Shown here in pieces: positions 1 to 6,522 of a stretch of DNA of 8,038 nucleotides (position 1 is its first letter; each line of letters starts with the position of its first letter). The stretch covers positions 1-8,038 of the forward strand of contig JBGOTD010000036.1 of the NCBI GenBank assembly GCA_041476285.1. Direction: 5' to 3'. The translations under genes and the position numbers were made by a program. Under the pieces are notes generated by a model that saw only the letters and a list, made by a program, of their open reading frames with translations, did not search any database and was not told the DNA's origin. The stretch comes from UBA12276 sp041476285. Lineage in GTDB: Archaea > Micrarchaeota > Micrarchaeia > Micrarchaeales > Micrarchaeaceae.

Positions 1-811
1 CTATGTTTTGAATAGAATATAAATAAACAACACTCATAAATGATAGGATTGATAGAAAGACAAAATATACAGACTCACCTCCATCTGCATTTGATACGAC
101 ATATATTAGTACACATATTGACAATATCTCAGTAATAGTAGCATACTTCTTACTTTTTATGCTAAATGGAAACGCCTCATAACTTGTATATACCAAGACA
201 CCAGCAAAAAAACCACCGATACATCGTAAAATCCCCAAATCATAAGTTGCTAGTATTTCCGACCCAAATAAATAAAGCAGAACATAAGAAGTTACAGGAA
301 TCAAAATCATTACAAATATATTTATGGTTTTTGACAAATAATAAACGTATACAAAAAATATCATATATGCAGCAAATTCAAGACATATACTCCAAGACGG
401 GTAGTTCCAAGTTAATTGTTTATGAAAGCCAAGAGATTGCACCAATAACACATTTGTAATAAATGAATAGAGATTATTATGTTCAATCGGATTGGTTCCT
501 CCATAACCATGACTGTATAAATAATATTTCACAACAACATATAGCACCCACAGCAACAACATACATAAATGCAAAGGATAAATCCTTCCAAATCTGAGCA
601 AAAAGAATTGCCTAAAATGTACTGTATTACCAATTTTCCCTTGATAAGCGAAAGTCATTACAAATCCTGACAGAACAAAAAAGAAATCCACGAAAAGCGG
701 ACTATTTCTTACTATCGATACGTGTGATGTTTCTGAATAAAAAGGCGAATGGTATAACACAACCATTATAGCCGCAATACCTCTAAATGCTTCTAACGAC
801 TGAAATTTCAC
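1..811 (-). CDS. Acyltransferase-3 family membrane protein (OafA-like), partial at the 3' end
   Basis: This open frame runs from a GTG start at 811 off the left edge with no stop, giving 270 codons of a family usually 340-400 residues long. The family contains multi-pass inner-membrane enzymes that O-acylate (commonly O-acetylate) surface glycans. The N-terminus reads SLEAFRGIAAIMVVLYH, with the conserved Arg10 and probable catalytic His21. It is followed by VDFFFVLSGFVMTF (residues 41-54), RFGRIYPLH with the Arg73/Arg76 pair, and WNYPSWSICLEF (135-146), all in the family order. Hydrophobic stretches recur up to the window edge. An in-frame TGA at 826-824 blocks any longer start, and a GAGGG ribosome site lies 9 bases before GTG. 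The gene is the last visible member of the minus-strand cluster, 120 bases after the methyltransferase. By hand count it is about 32% GC, lower than its neighbours, which suggests separate acquisition. The family is well supported; the sugar and acyl donor are unknown. Confidence 0.93.
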   Translation of the reverse strand, partial: MKFQSLEAFRGIAAIMVVLYHSPFYSETSHVSIVRNSPLFVDFFFVLSGFVMTFAYQGKIGNTVHFRQFFLLRFGRIYPLHLCMLLLWVLYVVVKYYLYSHGYGGTNPIEHNNLYSFITNVLLVQSLGFHKQLTWNYPSWSICLEFAAYMIFFVYVYYLSKTINIFVMILIPVTSYVLLYLFGSEILATYDLGILRCIGGFFAGVLVYTSYEAFPFSIKSKKYATITEILSICVLIYVVSNADGGESVYFVFLSILSFMSVVYLYSIQNI

Positions 812-897
812 TATGATATTCCCTCAATTTCCAGGTCAACCAGCCAGTTAACCTGCCATAGCATCCGATCCAAATGATACCGTGACCGGTACCTCAT
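811..897 (-). CDS. Tiny 28-codon ORF in the spacer, possible coupling peptide or gene remnant
   Basis: On the minus strand an ATG at 897-895 opens 28 codons ending in TAG at 813-811. The stop shares one base with the GTG start of the acyltransferase (TAGTG). A 13-codon ORF (935-894) precedes it: its ATG overlaps the methyltransferase stop (ATGA at 935-932) and its own TGA overlaps the 28-codon start (ATGA at 897-894). The peptide is basic near its start and contains HLDRMLWQVNWLVDLEI. I do not recognise it. A faint resemblance to the tail of polyprenyl sugar transferases (LDxWYVxNWSLWLDLKI) is too weak to assign. No good ribosome site precedes either ATG, and another frame also holds a 26-codon ORF (928-848). 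It may be non-coding. Confidence 0.15.
   Translation of the reverse strand: MRYRSRYHLDRMLWQVNWLVDLEIEGIS
821..825 (-). promoter_or_regulatory. Ribosome binding site supporting the GTG start at 811
   Basis: The minus strand reads GAGGG here, followed by 9 bases and then GTG at 811-809. This is the only strong Shine-Dalgarno match near the first acyltransferase codons, and a stop in frame just upstream leaves no other start before the conserved FRG motif. Confidence 0.7.
834..893 (-). other. Two potential RNA stem-loops in the methyltransferase-acyltransferase spacer
   Basis: Read as minus-strand RNA, 893-876 folds as GGUACCG, loop GUCA, CGGUAUC. The segment 853-834 folds as GGUUAAC, loop UGGCUG, GUUGACC. 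Each stem has 7 pairs including one G-U pair. The second hairpin ends 8 bases before the GAGGG ribosome site of the acyltransferase. Neither is followed by a U-run, so these are not typical intrinsic terminators. The loop UGGCUG is also fully complementary to CAGCCA at 902-897. A structured spacer that tunes expression of the last gene is possible. Chance is not excluded, because the stems are short. Confidence 0.35.
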
Positions 898-931
898 GGC
901 TGAATGTTTCGTTTTCCAATAGCATCATTCT

Positions 932-1990
932 TCATTTTATTGCAACCAGAGCTATCTCCTCTCCTAAGTCAAATCCGCACTTAAGAAATACCCATTCTAT
1001 GTATTGCAATAAACTCGCGATTAGTCTTATGGCGAAAGGCTGAGGTCTACCCTCAATGTATTTATTGTCTTTCTTATAAGCCCAGGAAGCGATAAAAATA
1101 AAATTTGCATTACGTATTGTACTTGAGACTGTAAGACGTTTAAACCCTGCTATTTTTACAAGATTGCATAACGACATGCGACAAAAAATGTTAAGATGTC
1201 TCGGAGGTTCGAGTCCCCTCCATTCTTCTCGAAATAACTTATGTCCAAAGCTTCTATTATTGGGAGTCAAAATGACAAGATTTCCCCCAGGCTTGAGAAC
1301 GCGACGCGATTCTTTCACCAATAGCAACGGATCGTGAACATGTTCGATAAGATGACTCATAACTACTGCATCAAAATGATTATCAGGGTACTCCTGCTGC
1401 TCCAATGATCCGAGTGAAACATTCAGCCCCTTGCTTCTGGCACAATCAACGGCGGCAGGATCGAAGTCTACACCTTCTGCCTGCCATCCCAATTTTAGCA
1501 TATGCATTAAAGTTTCACCGCTTCCACAGCCCACTTCAAGTAAACGTCCTCCAGGATTTGCCCTCAGAAAATAGACACTAGAATCCAAATATACTCGTCG
1601 ACTTGGTATTAACTGGATCAACCTTCCTAGAATACTTTGCAAGCCACCAAAATGCGTTTGATCATAGCCATATCGATATGCCAAATAACTTGTCTTGGTG
1701 ATATTATAGAAACGCCGCAAAATCCCCATGTCATTCTTTTCTATAGCTACTCGATATTTTTCGTGGGTATAATAGTTTTTATATGCTTTTCCTATTTCTT
1801 CTTCTAATGGCATAGGATCTGGCCACATTAAACCACAATGCTCACTGGGACATTTTCTGACCCCCCAAAGTCCAGGTGCTCCGAAAAGTAGGTCTTTTAG
1901 TTCAGCATATACAAGCAACCCTTCTTTTCCGCATCCCTTGCACAGTGGACTATCTTTCGATCTGATCACATTCTTAGCTTGCTCATCCAT
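932..1990 (-). CDS. Class I SAM-dependent methyltransferase with N-terminal zinc-ribbon-like segment
   Basis: This 352-residue soluble protein probably methylates a sugar of the polysaccharide in the cytoplasm. The N-terminus has a CKGCG pair (Cys17, Cys20) and a second pair CPSEHCG (Cys47, Cys52), followed by PDPMP, a layout known from polysaccharide-cluster methyltransferases with a metal-binding N-terminal segment. A linker of about 85 residues precedes the Rossmann fold. The fold shows the SAM-binding motif LLEVGCGSG (150-158), the acidic strand-2 end GVDFDP (173-178), SHLIEHVHDP (212-221), RVLKPGG (230-236) and LTPNN (241-245). WRGLEPPRHL (257-266) is a late motif common in this group. 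The start is ATG at 1990, 30 bases after the flippase stop, with only a weak AGG-type ribosome site. The stop TGA overlaps an ATG that opens a tiny ORF. Family assignment is firm; the methylated position (O-, N- or C-) cannot be read from the sequence. Confidence 0.93.
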   Translation of the reverse strand: MDEQAKNVIRSKDSPLCKGCGKEGLLVYAELKDLLFGAPGLWGVRKCPSEHCGLMWPDPMPLEEEIGKAYKNYYTHEKYRVAIEKNDMGILRRFYNITKTSYLAYRYGYDQTHFGGLQSILGRLIQLIPSRRVYLDSSVYFLRANPGGRLLEVGCGSGETLMHMLKLGWQAEGVDFDPAAVDCARSKGLNVSLGSLEQQEYPDNHFDAVVMSHLIEHVHDPLLLVKESRRVLKPGGNLVILTPNNRSFGHKLFREEWRGLEPPRHLNIFCRMSLCNLVKIAGFKRLTVSSTIRNANFIFIASWAYKKDNKYIEGRPQPFAIRLIASLLQYIEWVFLKCGFDLGEEIALVAIK

Positions 1991-2020
1991 TATGTTTTGT
2001 ACCTATCCATATAACTTTTT

Positions 2021-3568
2021 TCACAATAACTTTCCTTTTGCTGTCTTTTTCCATCTGGTCAGTAAATTCAGGACATTCTCTTTATCATCTCCCGCTAATG
2101 AAGTTGTAGCACAATAAATAAATGTTAAGACGAATACAACTAATATTGCAATTTTTGGGATGATACTATCCATAAATGAAGTTATCACAAAGGCGCTAAC
2201 AATCAGTAGCGCATTAATCAAAATCAGTTTTGTTTGATGATTATCAGGCCAAATGCTTACCCATTTCATCCGGAAGGAGAACCAAAACAGAAAGAAAGCA
2301 TCGACCAAAATGCGTAAAAGCCAAGCAACAGCTGCCCCAACAATGCCGAGCTTTGGTATCGCAAGCCACATGACTCCGAGATATAAAGGTAATTCAATCA
2401 AATGTAACTTAGCAGTAACATCTGGTCTTCCCATCGCCTGAGTAACACTAAAAGGTACCTGACTTAGCGCACAAATAAGAACTCCAACAGACAATATTTG
2501 CGTTACAATTGTGCTGTGCCTAGCAAATTCAGCTCCTAACCACATAGTTAGTAATGGCTCAGCCATTACGCAAATAATAACAATTATCGGCAATAGTATT
2601 ACTAAAAGACAATATAGACTTCTTTTGTATAGTTTCTCCAAATTCCTTTGATTATCACCTATGGAATACGCGCTGAATACTGGGAACAGGACTCCAAGCA
2701 AACTGCCGGAAAAAACCCATAATCGTGTAACCACATCATATGGCGTAGCATAATATGTAACAGCGCTTAAACTTATGAGCGCGCCAATAACAAAGCGATC
2801 CATATAAGTCATTAACGGGCCGATAATATTGGATACCGTCAACCAACCACCGAAACCTAGTAAAATCTTAACCTGGCTAAGATCCATTCTTTGGAGCTTA
2901 AACATGTTTGGTACGGAATTCAGACAAAAAATCAAATATAAAATAAAGAAAATAATACGACCTGCAACGAGCACCACTGAAATATAATAAAGATTGTTCG
3001 CAAAGATCAGCACGAATATTGGAGCAAGAAAATTTATCAAACTGGCGGGTAGTTTTATGGCGTTTACTAAGAGAAATCGCTGTTGGGCCTCCAATACACC
3101 GCGAGCACCAGATGTCCCAAGAACAAAAGGGATGGAAACAGCCATAGCATAAAATACTTTCAATGTTTCCATCTGTAAATTAGGTGGAATTTTCAGCACA
3201 TGATATATTAGTAAAGGAGTCAATAGAGCAAGAATTAGGCCGCCCAAAATTCCAAGACCAATAAGCATATAGAGCGAATTCCAGATTAGCGAGGGAAGTT
3301 CCATCAACCTTCCAGAGCTAATATATTCAGCAGTGAATTTTGTAGTAGCTCTACCTATGCCCATATCGAAAAGGCTGAAATAGCCCACAACCATCCATAT
3401 TATAGTCAATACACCAAATCTCTCGGTGCCCAAATGGGAAATGATAAACGGAATTGCGGCTAAGGCAGCAACCATTGGCAACAATTGTCCTACAAGATTG
3501 TATATTACGTTGCCAGTCAAAAAACGGCCAGAATAATGAATCCCTTTAGATTGTTGATTTACAGACAT
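2021..3568 (-). CDS. Wzx-like polysaccharide repeat-unit flippase (MOP superfamily)
   Basis: The 515-residue protein is hydrophobic along nearly its whole length, with roughly 12-14 predicted membrane segments, the size and shape of RfbX/Wzx-type flippases. These move undecaprenyl-diphosphate-linked oligosaccharides from the cytoplasmic to the periplasmic face of the inner membrane. The diagnostic N-terminal stretch is at residues 47-77: LGTERFGVLTIIWMV, then GYFSLFDMGIGRATTKF. Later segments include GGWLTVSNIIGPLMTYMDRF and the LGIVGAAVAW segment typical of the C-terminal half. The tail is basic (RWKKTAKGK) and presumably cytoplasmic. The start is ATG at 3568. AGGGG at 3581-3577 lies 8 bases upstream and an in-frame TAA lies just before it, so this start is well supported. 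It follows the deacetylase by 57 bases. The family is well supported; substrate specificity cannot be inferred because Wzx proteins diverge strongly. Confidence 0.93.
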   Translation of the reverse strand: MSVNQQSKGIHYSGRFLTGNVIYNLVGQLLPMVAALAAIPFIISHLGTERFGVLTIIWMVVGYFSLFDMGIGRATTKFTAEYISSGRLMELPSLIWNSLYMLIGLGILGGLILALLTPLLIYHVLKIPPNLQMETLKVFYAMAVSIPFVLGTSGARGVLEAQQRFLLVNAIKLPASLINFLAPIFVLIFANNLYYISVVLVAGRIIFFILYLIFCLNSVPNMFKLQRMDLSQVKILLGFGGWLTVSNIIGPLMTYMDRFVIGALISLSAVTYYATPYDVVTRLWVFSGSLLGVLFPVFSAYSIGDNQRNLEKLYKRSLYCLLVILLPIIVIICVMAEPLLTMWLGAEFARHSTIVTQILSVGVLICALSQVPFSVTQAMGRPDVTAKLHLIELPLYLGVMWLAIPKLGIVGAAVAWLLRILVDAFFLFWFSFRMKWVSIWPDNHQTKLILINALLIVSAFVITSFMDSIIPKIAILVVFVLTFIYCATTSLAGDDKENVLNLLTRWKKTAKGKLL

Positions 3569-3576
3569 GTACTTCG

Positions 3577-3581
3577 CCCCT
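3577..3581 (-). promoter_or_regulatory. Ribosome binding site of the flippase gene
   Basis: The minus strand reads AGGGG, 8 bases before ATG 3568-3566. With the in-frame TAA upstream it fixes the flippase start. The 57-base gap that contains it shows no hairpin plus U-run, so read-through from the deacetylase is likely. Confidence 0.7.
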
Positions 3582-3625
3582 ACTTATTTGATATCAATAT
3601 TGAAAAGAATCTTGCTACTATTATC

Positions 3626-4642
3626 TTACTGGGTGATAGAATCCGAGCAAACGTGCCTATAAACTTTCTTAAGAAAACTGCTCCAGAGGAAATCAGAGCG
3701 CGCCATGTCGCATTTACTCAATACCGTTTCATCATTCGATTTCAACGAATAACGACCAAGCGAAAGGAAAGTATCACCATGATTGGATAGGGGTACAACA
3801 ACTTTTTCAGGTTCAATAGTGAAACCCAGTAAATATTTCATTTCCCTACATGTATTCAACACATCGGGTGAATACGCCCCGCTTGGATACGAAATTATCC
3901 GCAGGTTGCCATTTACGATATCATCGAGTATGTCTTGTGCCATCAAGATTTGCGAACTGATCTCACCTACTGAGTAATTTGTCAGAATTGCATGATCCAT
4001 GGTGTGATTCCCGATAAATACGTACGGTTCCCGTGAAAATTCACCCAATTCATTGACTGTCATCGGACGGTCTAAGTCGTCAATTGGCTTAAAAGCATCG
4101 GGACCGAAATTCAAATTTATTTCCTCATCTATTTCTCCAGCTTTGAGTTGCTTTAGTCTTTGAATCTCTGATTGAATTTTACTTAACGGAAAAGAGCGCT
4201 TGTATAGCTCCCTATATACCACATCCCACCAAAAACATTTATTATTGAGTATGTTTCTAGGAGAAATAAAAAAGACCGCCGGGACTTTAAACTCTTTCAA
4301 TACCTGTAATACCATTCTATTACTTGCATATCCGTCATCGAATGTCAGCATTACGTATTTCTTGTTTTTGGCCAGACCGATAAGCATATCCTCCGGTGAA
4401 ATAAATGTATATTCAGATGCAATAAAATATTTGACAACGTTTCTGAGTCCGTCAAGGGTTATCCCATCATAGGCCATGGTAATGTTACGCGCGGTTTCCA
4501 TTTGAATTTTATTTGCAAAAACACCATGAAGATACAGAATTATCAGTGAATTACTCTCTACTCCCATTTTGAGAAGTAATCGAGAAGAGGTATGGTCAGC
4601 GCACTTGATAATTCTTTTCAGGGAAACTAATTCCATCGTCAA
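3626..4642 (-). CDS. Polysaccharide deacetylase (NodB homology, carbohydrate esterase 4 type), no signal peptide
   Basis: The 338-residue protein carries the metal-dependent deacetylase motifs. TFDDGY (100-105) gives the catalytic base and metal-ligand aspartates Asp102 and Asp103. GNHTMDH (211-217) gives the metal-binding His213 and His217. SYPSGAYS (251-258) stands in for the usual RxPxG motif 3 with a variant sequence. About 105 residues separate motifs 1 and 2, longer than in compact NodB domains, and this insert includes CFWWDVVYRELYKR (136-149), a feature of deacetylases in exopolysaccharide clusters. LYLHGV (36-41) precedes the core. There is no signal peptide or membrane segment, so it probably removes acetyl from an N-acetylsugar on the cytoplasmic side, before flipping. 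The start is TTG at 4642, with GAGG 7 bases upstream. An ATG two codons later (4636) is possible but 13 bases from that site. It begins 9 bases after the preceding glycosyltransferase. The exact substrate is unknown. Confidence 0.92.
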   Translation of the reverse strand: MTMELVSLKRIIKCADHTSSRLLLKMGVESNSLIILYLHGVFANKIQMETARNITMAYDGITLDGLRNVVKYFIASEYTFISPEDMLIGLAKNKKYVMLTFDDGYASNRMVLQVLKEFKVPAVFFISPRNILNNKCFWWDVVYRELYKRSFPLSKIQSEIQRLKQLKAGEIDEEINLNFGPDAFKPIDDLDRPMTVNELGEFSREPYVFIGNHTMDHAILTNYSVGEISSQILMAQDILDDIVNGNLRIISYPSGAYSPDVLNTCREMKYLLGFTIEPEKVVVPLSNHGDTFLSLGRYSLKSNDETVLSKCDMARSDFLWSSFLKKVYRHVCSDSITQ

Positions 4643-4649
4643 TTCAGTT

Positions 4650-4653
4650 CCTC
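4650..4653 (-). promoter_or_regulatory. Ribosome binding site favouring the TTG start of the deacetylase
   Basis: GAGG at 4653-4650 on the minus strand overlaps the TGA stop (4654-4652) of the upstream glycosyltransferase. It lies 7 bases before TTG (4642-4640) and 13 bases before ATG (4636-4634). The spacing favours the rare TTG start, and the overlap with the stop suggests coupled translation. Confidence 0.55.
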
Positions 4654-5560
4654 ATGCATGAAAGCTTCTTTTAAGGCTTCCCCGCATTCTCATTGATTGC
4701 TCATTTCTGAGATATCTCACAAACTCATCTGATGCTTCCCTTTTTCTCCTCGAACAGGTGGCCCATAAAAAGGCACCAAATCCAATAAGACCACGAAGTA
4801 CATAGGGCTTGCCCCTCATTCGCTTTATACTTTTCAGTAATTCAAATAGTGGATGTGAGCCAAAAGAATATGCCAAAAATCCTACTCTTATAGATCCTCG
4901 TACAAAGTCTTCTGCGCCCAAAGTCGGTCTATGATGGAATACTGGCAATCCCAGTGTAGTTTGAACATACCACCCTTTCATCCTTGCCGTTACTTCCGCA
5001 TACCAGTCAGGTCCTCCATATTCAAAAGGCTTATAGCCTCCGACACATTCAAAACATGCTCGTCTGAAAAACTGTACAGCATGAGGAACGGATCTGGGAT
5101 TATTTGATGGCCTCGGTTTAAACTCTCCTCTGTACTGTTCGTAAATTTCCCCTCCAGTCAGCCCCAAACGGGAGTTTTGCTCGAACACCTTCAACAGCTG
5201 CTCAAAATAATTTTTATCAAAAGAAATGTCTGCATCTATATTGCCAATAAAATCATAATCAAGCTGTTTAACTAAATCATATCCTTTGTTTATAGCACGG
5301 ACCTGAGCGCCAAAATTCCTGTTATTATCTCCGGTAACGGTCAAGAGCACAATAAACTCGTTATCCCTTTGATACTGTGTTATTATCTTATCGGTTCTGT
5401 CGGTTGAGCGATCATTTACGATTACCCATTTCATCGGCCGAATAGACTGACTAACAACTGAGATGATCGTTTTCTCAATATCTTTTTCTTCATTATGAGC
5501 AGCTGTAATTAAAACATAAGGTCCTATGTTTCCGTTACAATTATTAGTTTGAGTTATCAT
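4652..5560 (-). CDS. Glycosyltransferase family 2 (GT-A fold)
   Basis: This 302-residue enzyme probably adds one sugar from a nucleotide donor to the lipid-linked repeat unit at the cytoplasmic membrane face. The GT-A signature is complete: VLITAAHNEEKDIEKTI (16-32), the nucleotide-binding VNDRSTDRT (48-56), the metal-binding DxD Asp109-Ala-Asp111 in GNIDADISF, and an acceptor-side region FRRACFECVGGYKP followed by GGPDWYAE with Asp185 in the place of the usual catalytic-base acid. VFHHRPT (207-213) follows, as in related enzymes. The C-terminal quarter is basic with a moderately hydrophobic stretch (VLRGLIGFGAFLWA), which may associate with the membrane. The ATG start at 5560 overlaps the preceding gene's TGA in ATGA, with only a weak ribosome site, so translation is probably coupled. 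The donor and acceptor sugars and the linkage cannot be deduced. Confidence 0.93.
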   Translation of the reverse strand: MITQTNNCNGNIGPYVLITAAHNEEKDIEKTIISVVSQSIRPMKWVIVNDRSTDRTDKIITQYQRDNEFIVLLTVTGDNNRNFGAQVRAINKGYDLVKQLDYDFIGNIDADISFDKNYFEQLLKVFEQNSRLGLTGGEIYEQYRGEFKPRPSNNPRSVPHAVQFFRRACFECVGGYKPFEYGGPDWYAEVTARMKGWYVQTTLGLPVFHHRPTLGAEDFVRGSIRVGFLAYSFGSHPLFELLKSIKRMRGKPYVLRGLIGFGAFLWATCSRRKREASDEFVRYLRNEQSMRMRGSLKRSFHA

Positions 5561-6522
5561 TTGTCAGATACCGCTCGAACAGAATAACGCGTCAACAACC
5601 ATCGCAAGCATTCAAAGCTCCTTTTTAATTTGTAAGTTGTATTTCCCCTCAAAGAGCGATTAAGGAGACACAAGGGTGCATAACCTATTAATCGCAACGA
5701 GTGATGAAGCAAAAGAATTAAGAAATATGCTAGTTCTCCGCTAAGTCTCTTATGCTTGCGCCAATACTGCAGATCGGCCTTGTTCATTTCAATAGCATAT
5801 CTGATCGGAGCATTCGATGAACTGGCGCCTCCAAAGTGTATTGCCTCGGCTTTGGGATAATAAACAACATCCCATCCACAATCACCAAATCTTTTACACC
5901 AGTCTAAGTCCTCCCCATAGAAAAAAAAACCTTCATCCAGCAGTCCTACCTCTTCAAGAGCTTTTCTGCTCACGATGAGGAAACATCCGTTGAGGGCCTC
6001 AACGGTCCTGATTTCATCATGTGCCCAATACGTCATTAAACGGCTTCCAAATAAGCGGCTCCATGGAAATATAGAATCCAGTGCAAAAACACGACTTAGC
6101 GAATTCCAGATTGACGGAAGCGAAAAACATGAGCGCTGAAGCGTACCATCAGCGTTCAGTGTCTTGGGAGCAAGGACACCGACATTTGAGTTAGAATCCA
6201 TATATTCAATCAATTGCGGAAAGCAGTCCTTCATAACAACTATATCTGAGTTCATCAGACAGACATACTCACCAGTGCAAGATTTTATTCCTATATTATT
6301 CGCTTTTGCAAACCCAAGATTTTGCTTATTACGAATAAGCTTTACTTCAGGAAATTGTTCTTCAACGGCATCGGCTGAGCCATCAGAAGAGCAATTATCA
6401 ACTACGATGATTTCTGTAGGTATTTTATTGATATCCGCGATAGCGGATTTAAGGCATTTGATCAAGTAATCCTTAGCATTCCAACTGACGATAATTATGG
6501 ATAATTTATACTCGGTCTTCAT
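5557..6522 (-). CDS. Glycosyltransferase family 2, WbbL/rhamnosyltransferase-like
   Basis: The 321-residue protein matches the GT2 subgroup that includes rhamnosyltransferases such as WbbL. It shows LSIIIVSWNAKDYL (7-20), VVDNCSSDGS (40-49), NLGFAKANNIGI (68-79), and LMNSDIV (89-95), where Asn91-Ser-Asp93 replaces the classical DxD, as is common in this subgroup. LNGCFLIVSRKALEEVGLLDE (residues 177-197) leads into FFFYGEDLDW (199-208), which carries the conserved acidic cluster Glu204, Asp205, Asp207. It should transfer a nucleotide-activated sugar, perhaps dTDP-rhamnose, in the cytoplasm. The sugar is inferred from family resemblance only, and no dTDP-rhamnose synthesis genes are in the window. 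The C-terminus (about 250-321) has a hydrophobic, basic stretch likely to contact the membrane. ATG 6522 overlaps the polymerase-like gene's stop by 4 bases, and AGGGG lies 10 bases upstream inside that gene. The gene overlaps the next glycosyltransferase in the same way. Confidence 0.93.
   Translation of the reverse strand: MKTEYKLSIIIVSWNAKDYLIKCLKSAIADINKIPTEIIVVDNCSSDGSADAVEEQFPEVKLIRNKQNLGFAKANNIGIKSCTGEYVCLMNSDIVVMKDCFPQLIEYMDSNSNVGVLAPKTLNADGTLQRSCFSLPSIWNSLSRVFALDSIFPWSRLFGSRLMTYWAHDEIRTVEALNGCFLIVSRKALEEVGLLDEGFFFYGEDLDWCKRFGDCGWDVVYYPKAEAIHFGGASSSNAPIRYAIEMNKADLQYWRKHKRLSGELAYFLILLLHHSLRLIGYAPLCLLNRSLRGNTTYKLKRSFECLRWLLTRYSVRAVSDK

Noticed and set aside
166..459. Plus-strand open frame of 97 codons near the left end
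   Set aside because: It lies antisense to the acyltransferase, whose minus-strand frame carries all the family motifs. Its composition is low-complexity and it has no recognisable domain.
834..893. Intrinsic terminator between methyltransferase and acyltransferase
   Set aside because: The two hairpins have 7-pair stems with a G-U pair each and no following U-run, so they do not fit a rho-independent terminator.
1203..1222. tRNA T-arm-like string GGTTCGAGTCCC on the plus strand
   Set aside because: It is the reverse complement of the codons for the conserved RGLEPPR motif of the methyltransferase, and no acceptor, D or anticodon arm can be built around it.
3273..3287. 15-base direct repeat AGCGAATTCCAGATT, also at 6098-6112
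   Set aside because: Both copies encode a similar short peptide (LPS-L-IWNSL in the flippase, LPS-IWNSL in the glycosyltransferase) inside conserved-looking frames. One such match in 8 kb is slightly unlikely but not evidence of a mobile or recombination site.
3485..3790. Plus-strand open frame of 101 codons spanning the flippase-deacetylase gap
   Set aside because: It covers the reverse strand of the two genes' ends and the gap. It has no ribosome site or domain, and both flanking genes are clearly coded on the other strand. The other plus-strand frames (2253-2441, 3783-3977, 4200-4472, 6164-6469) are rejected for the same reason.
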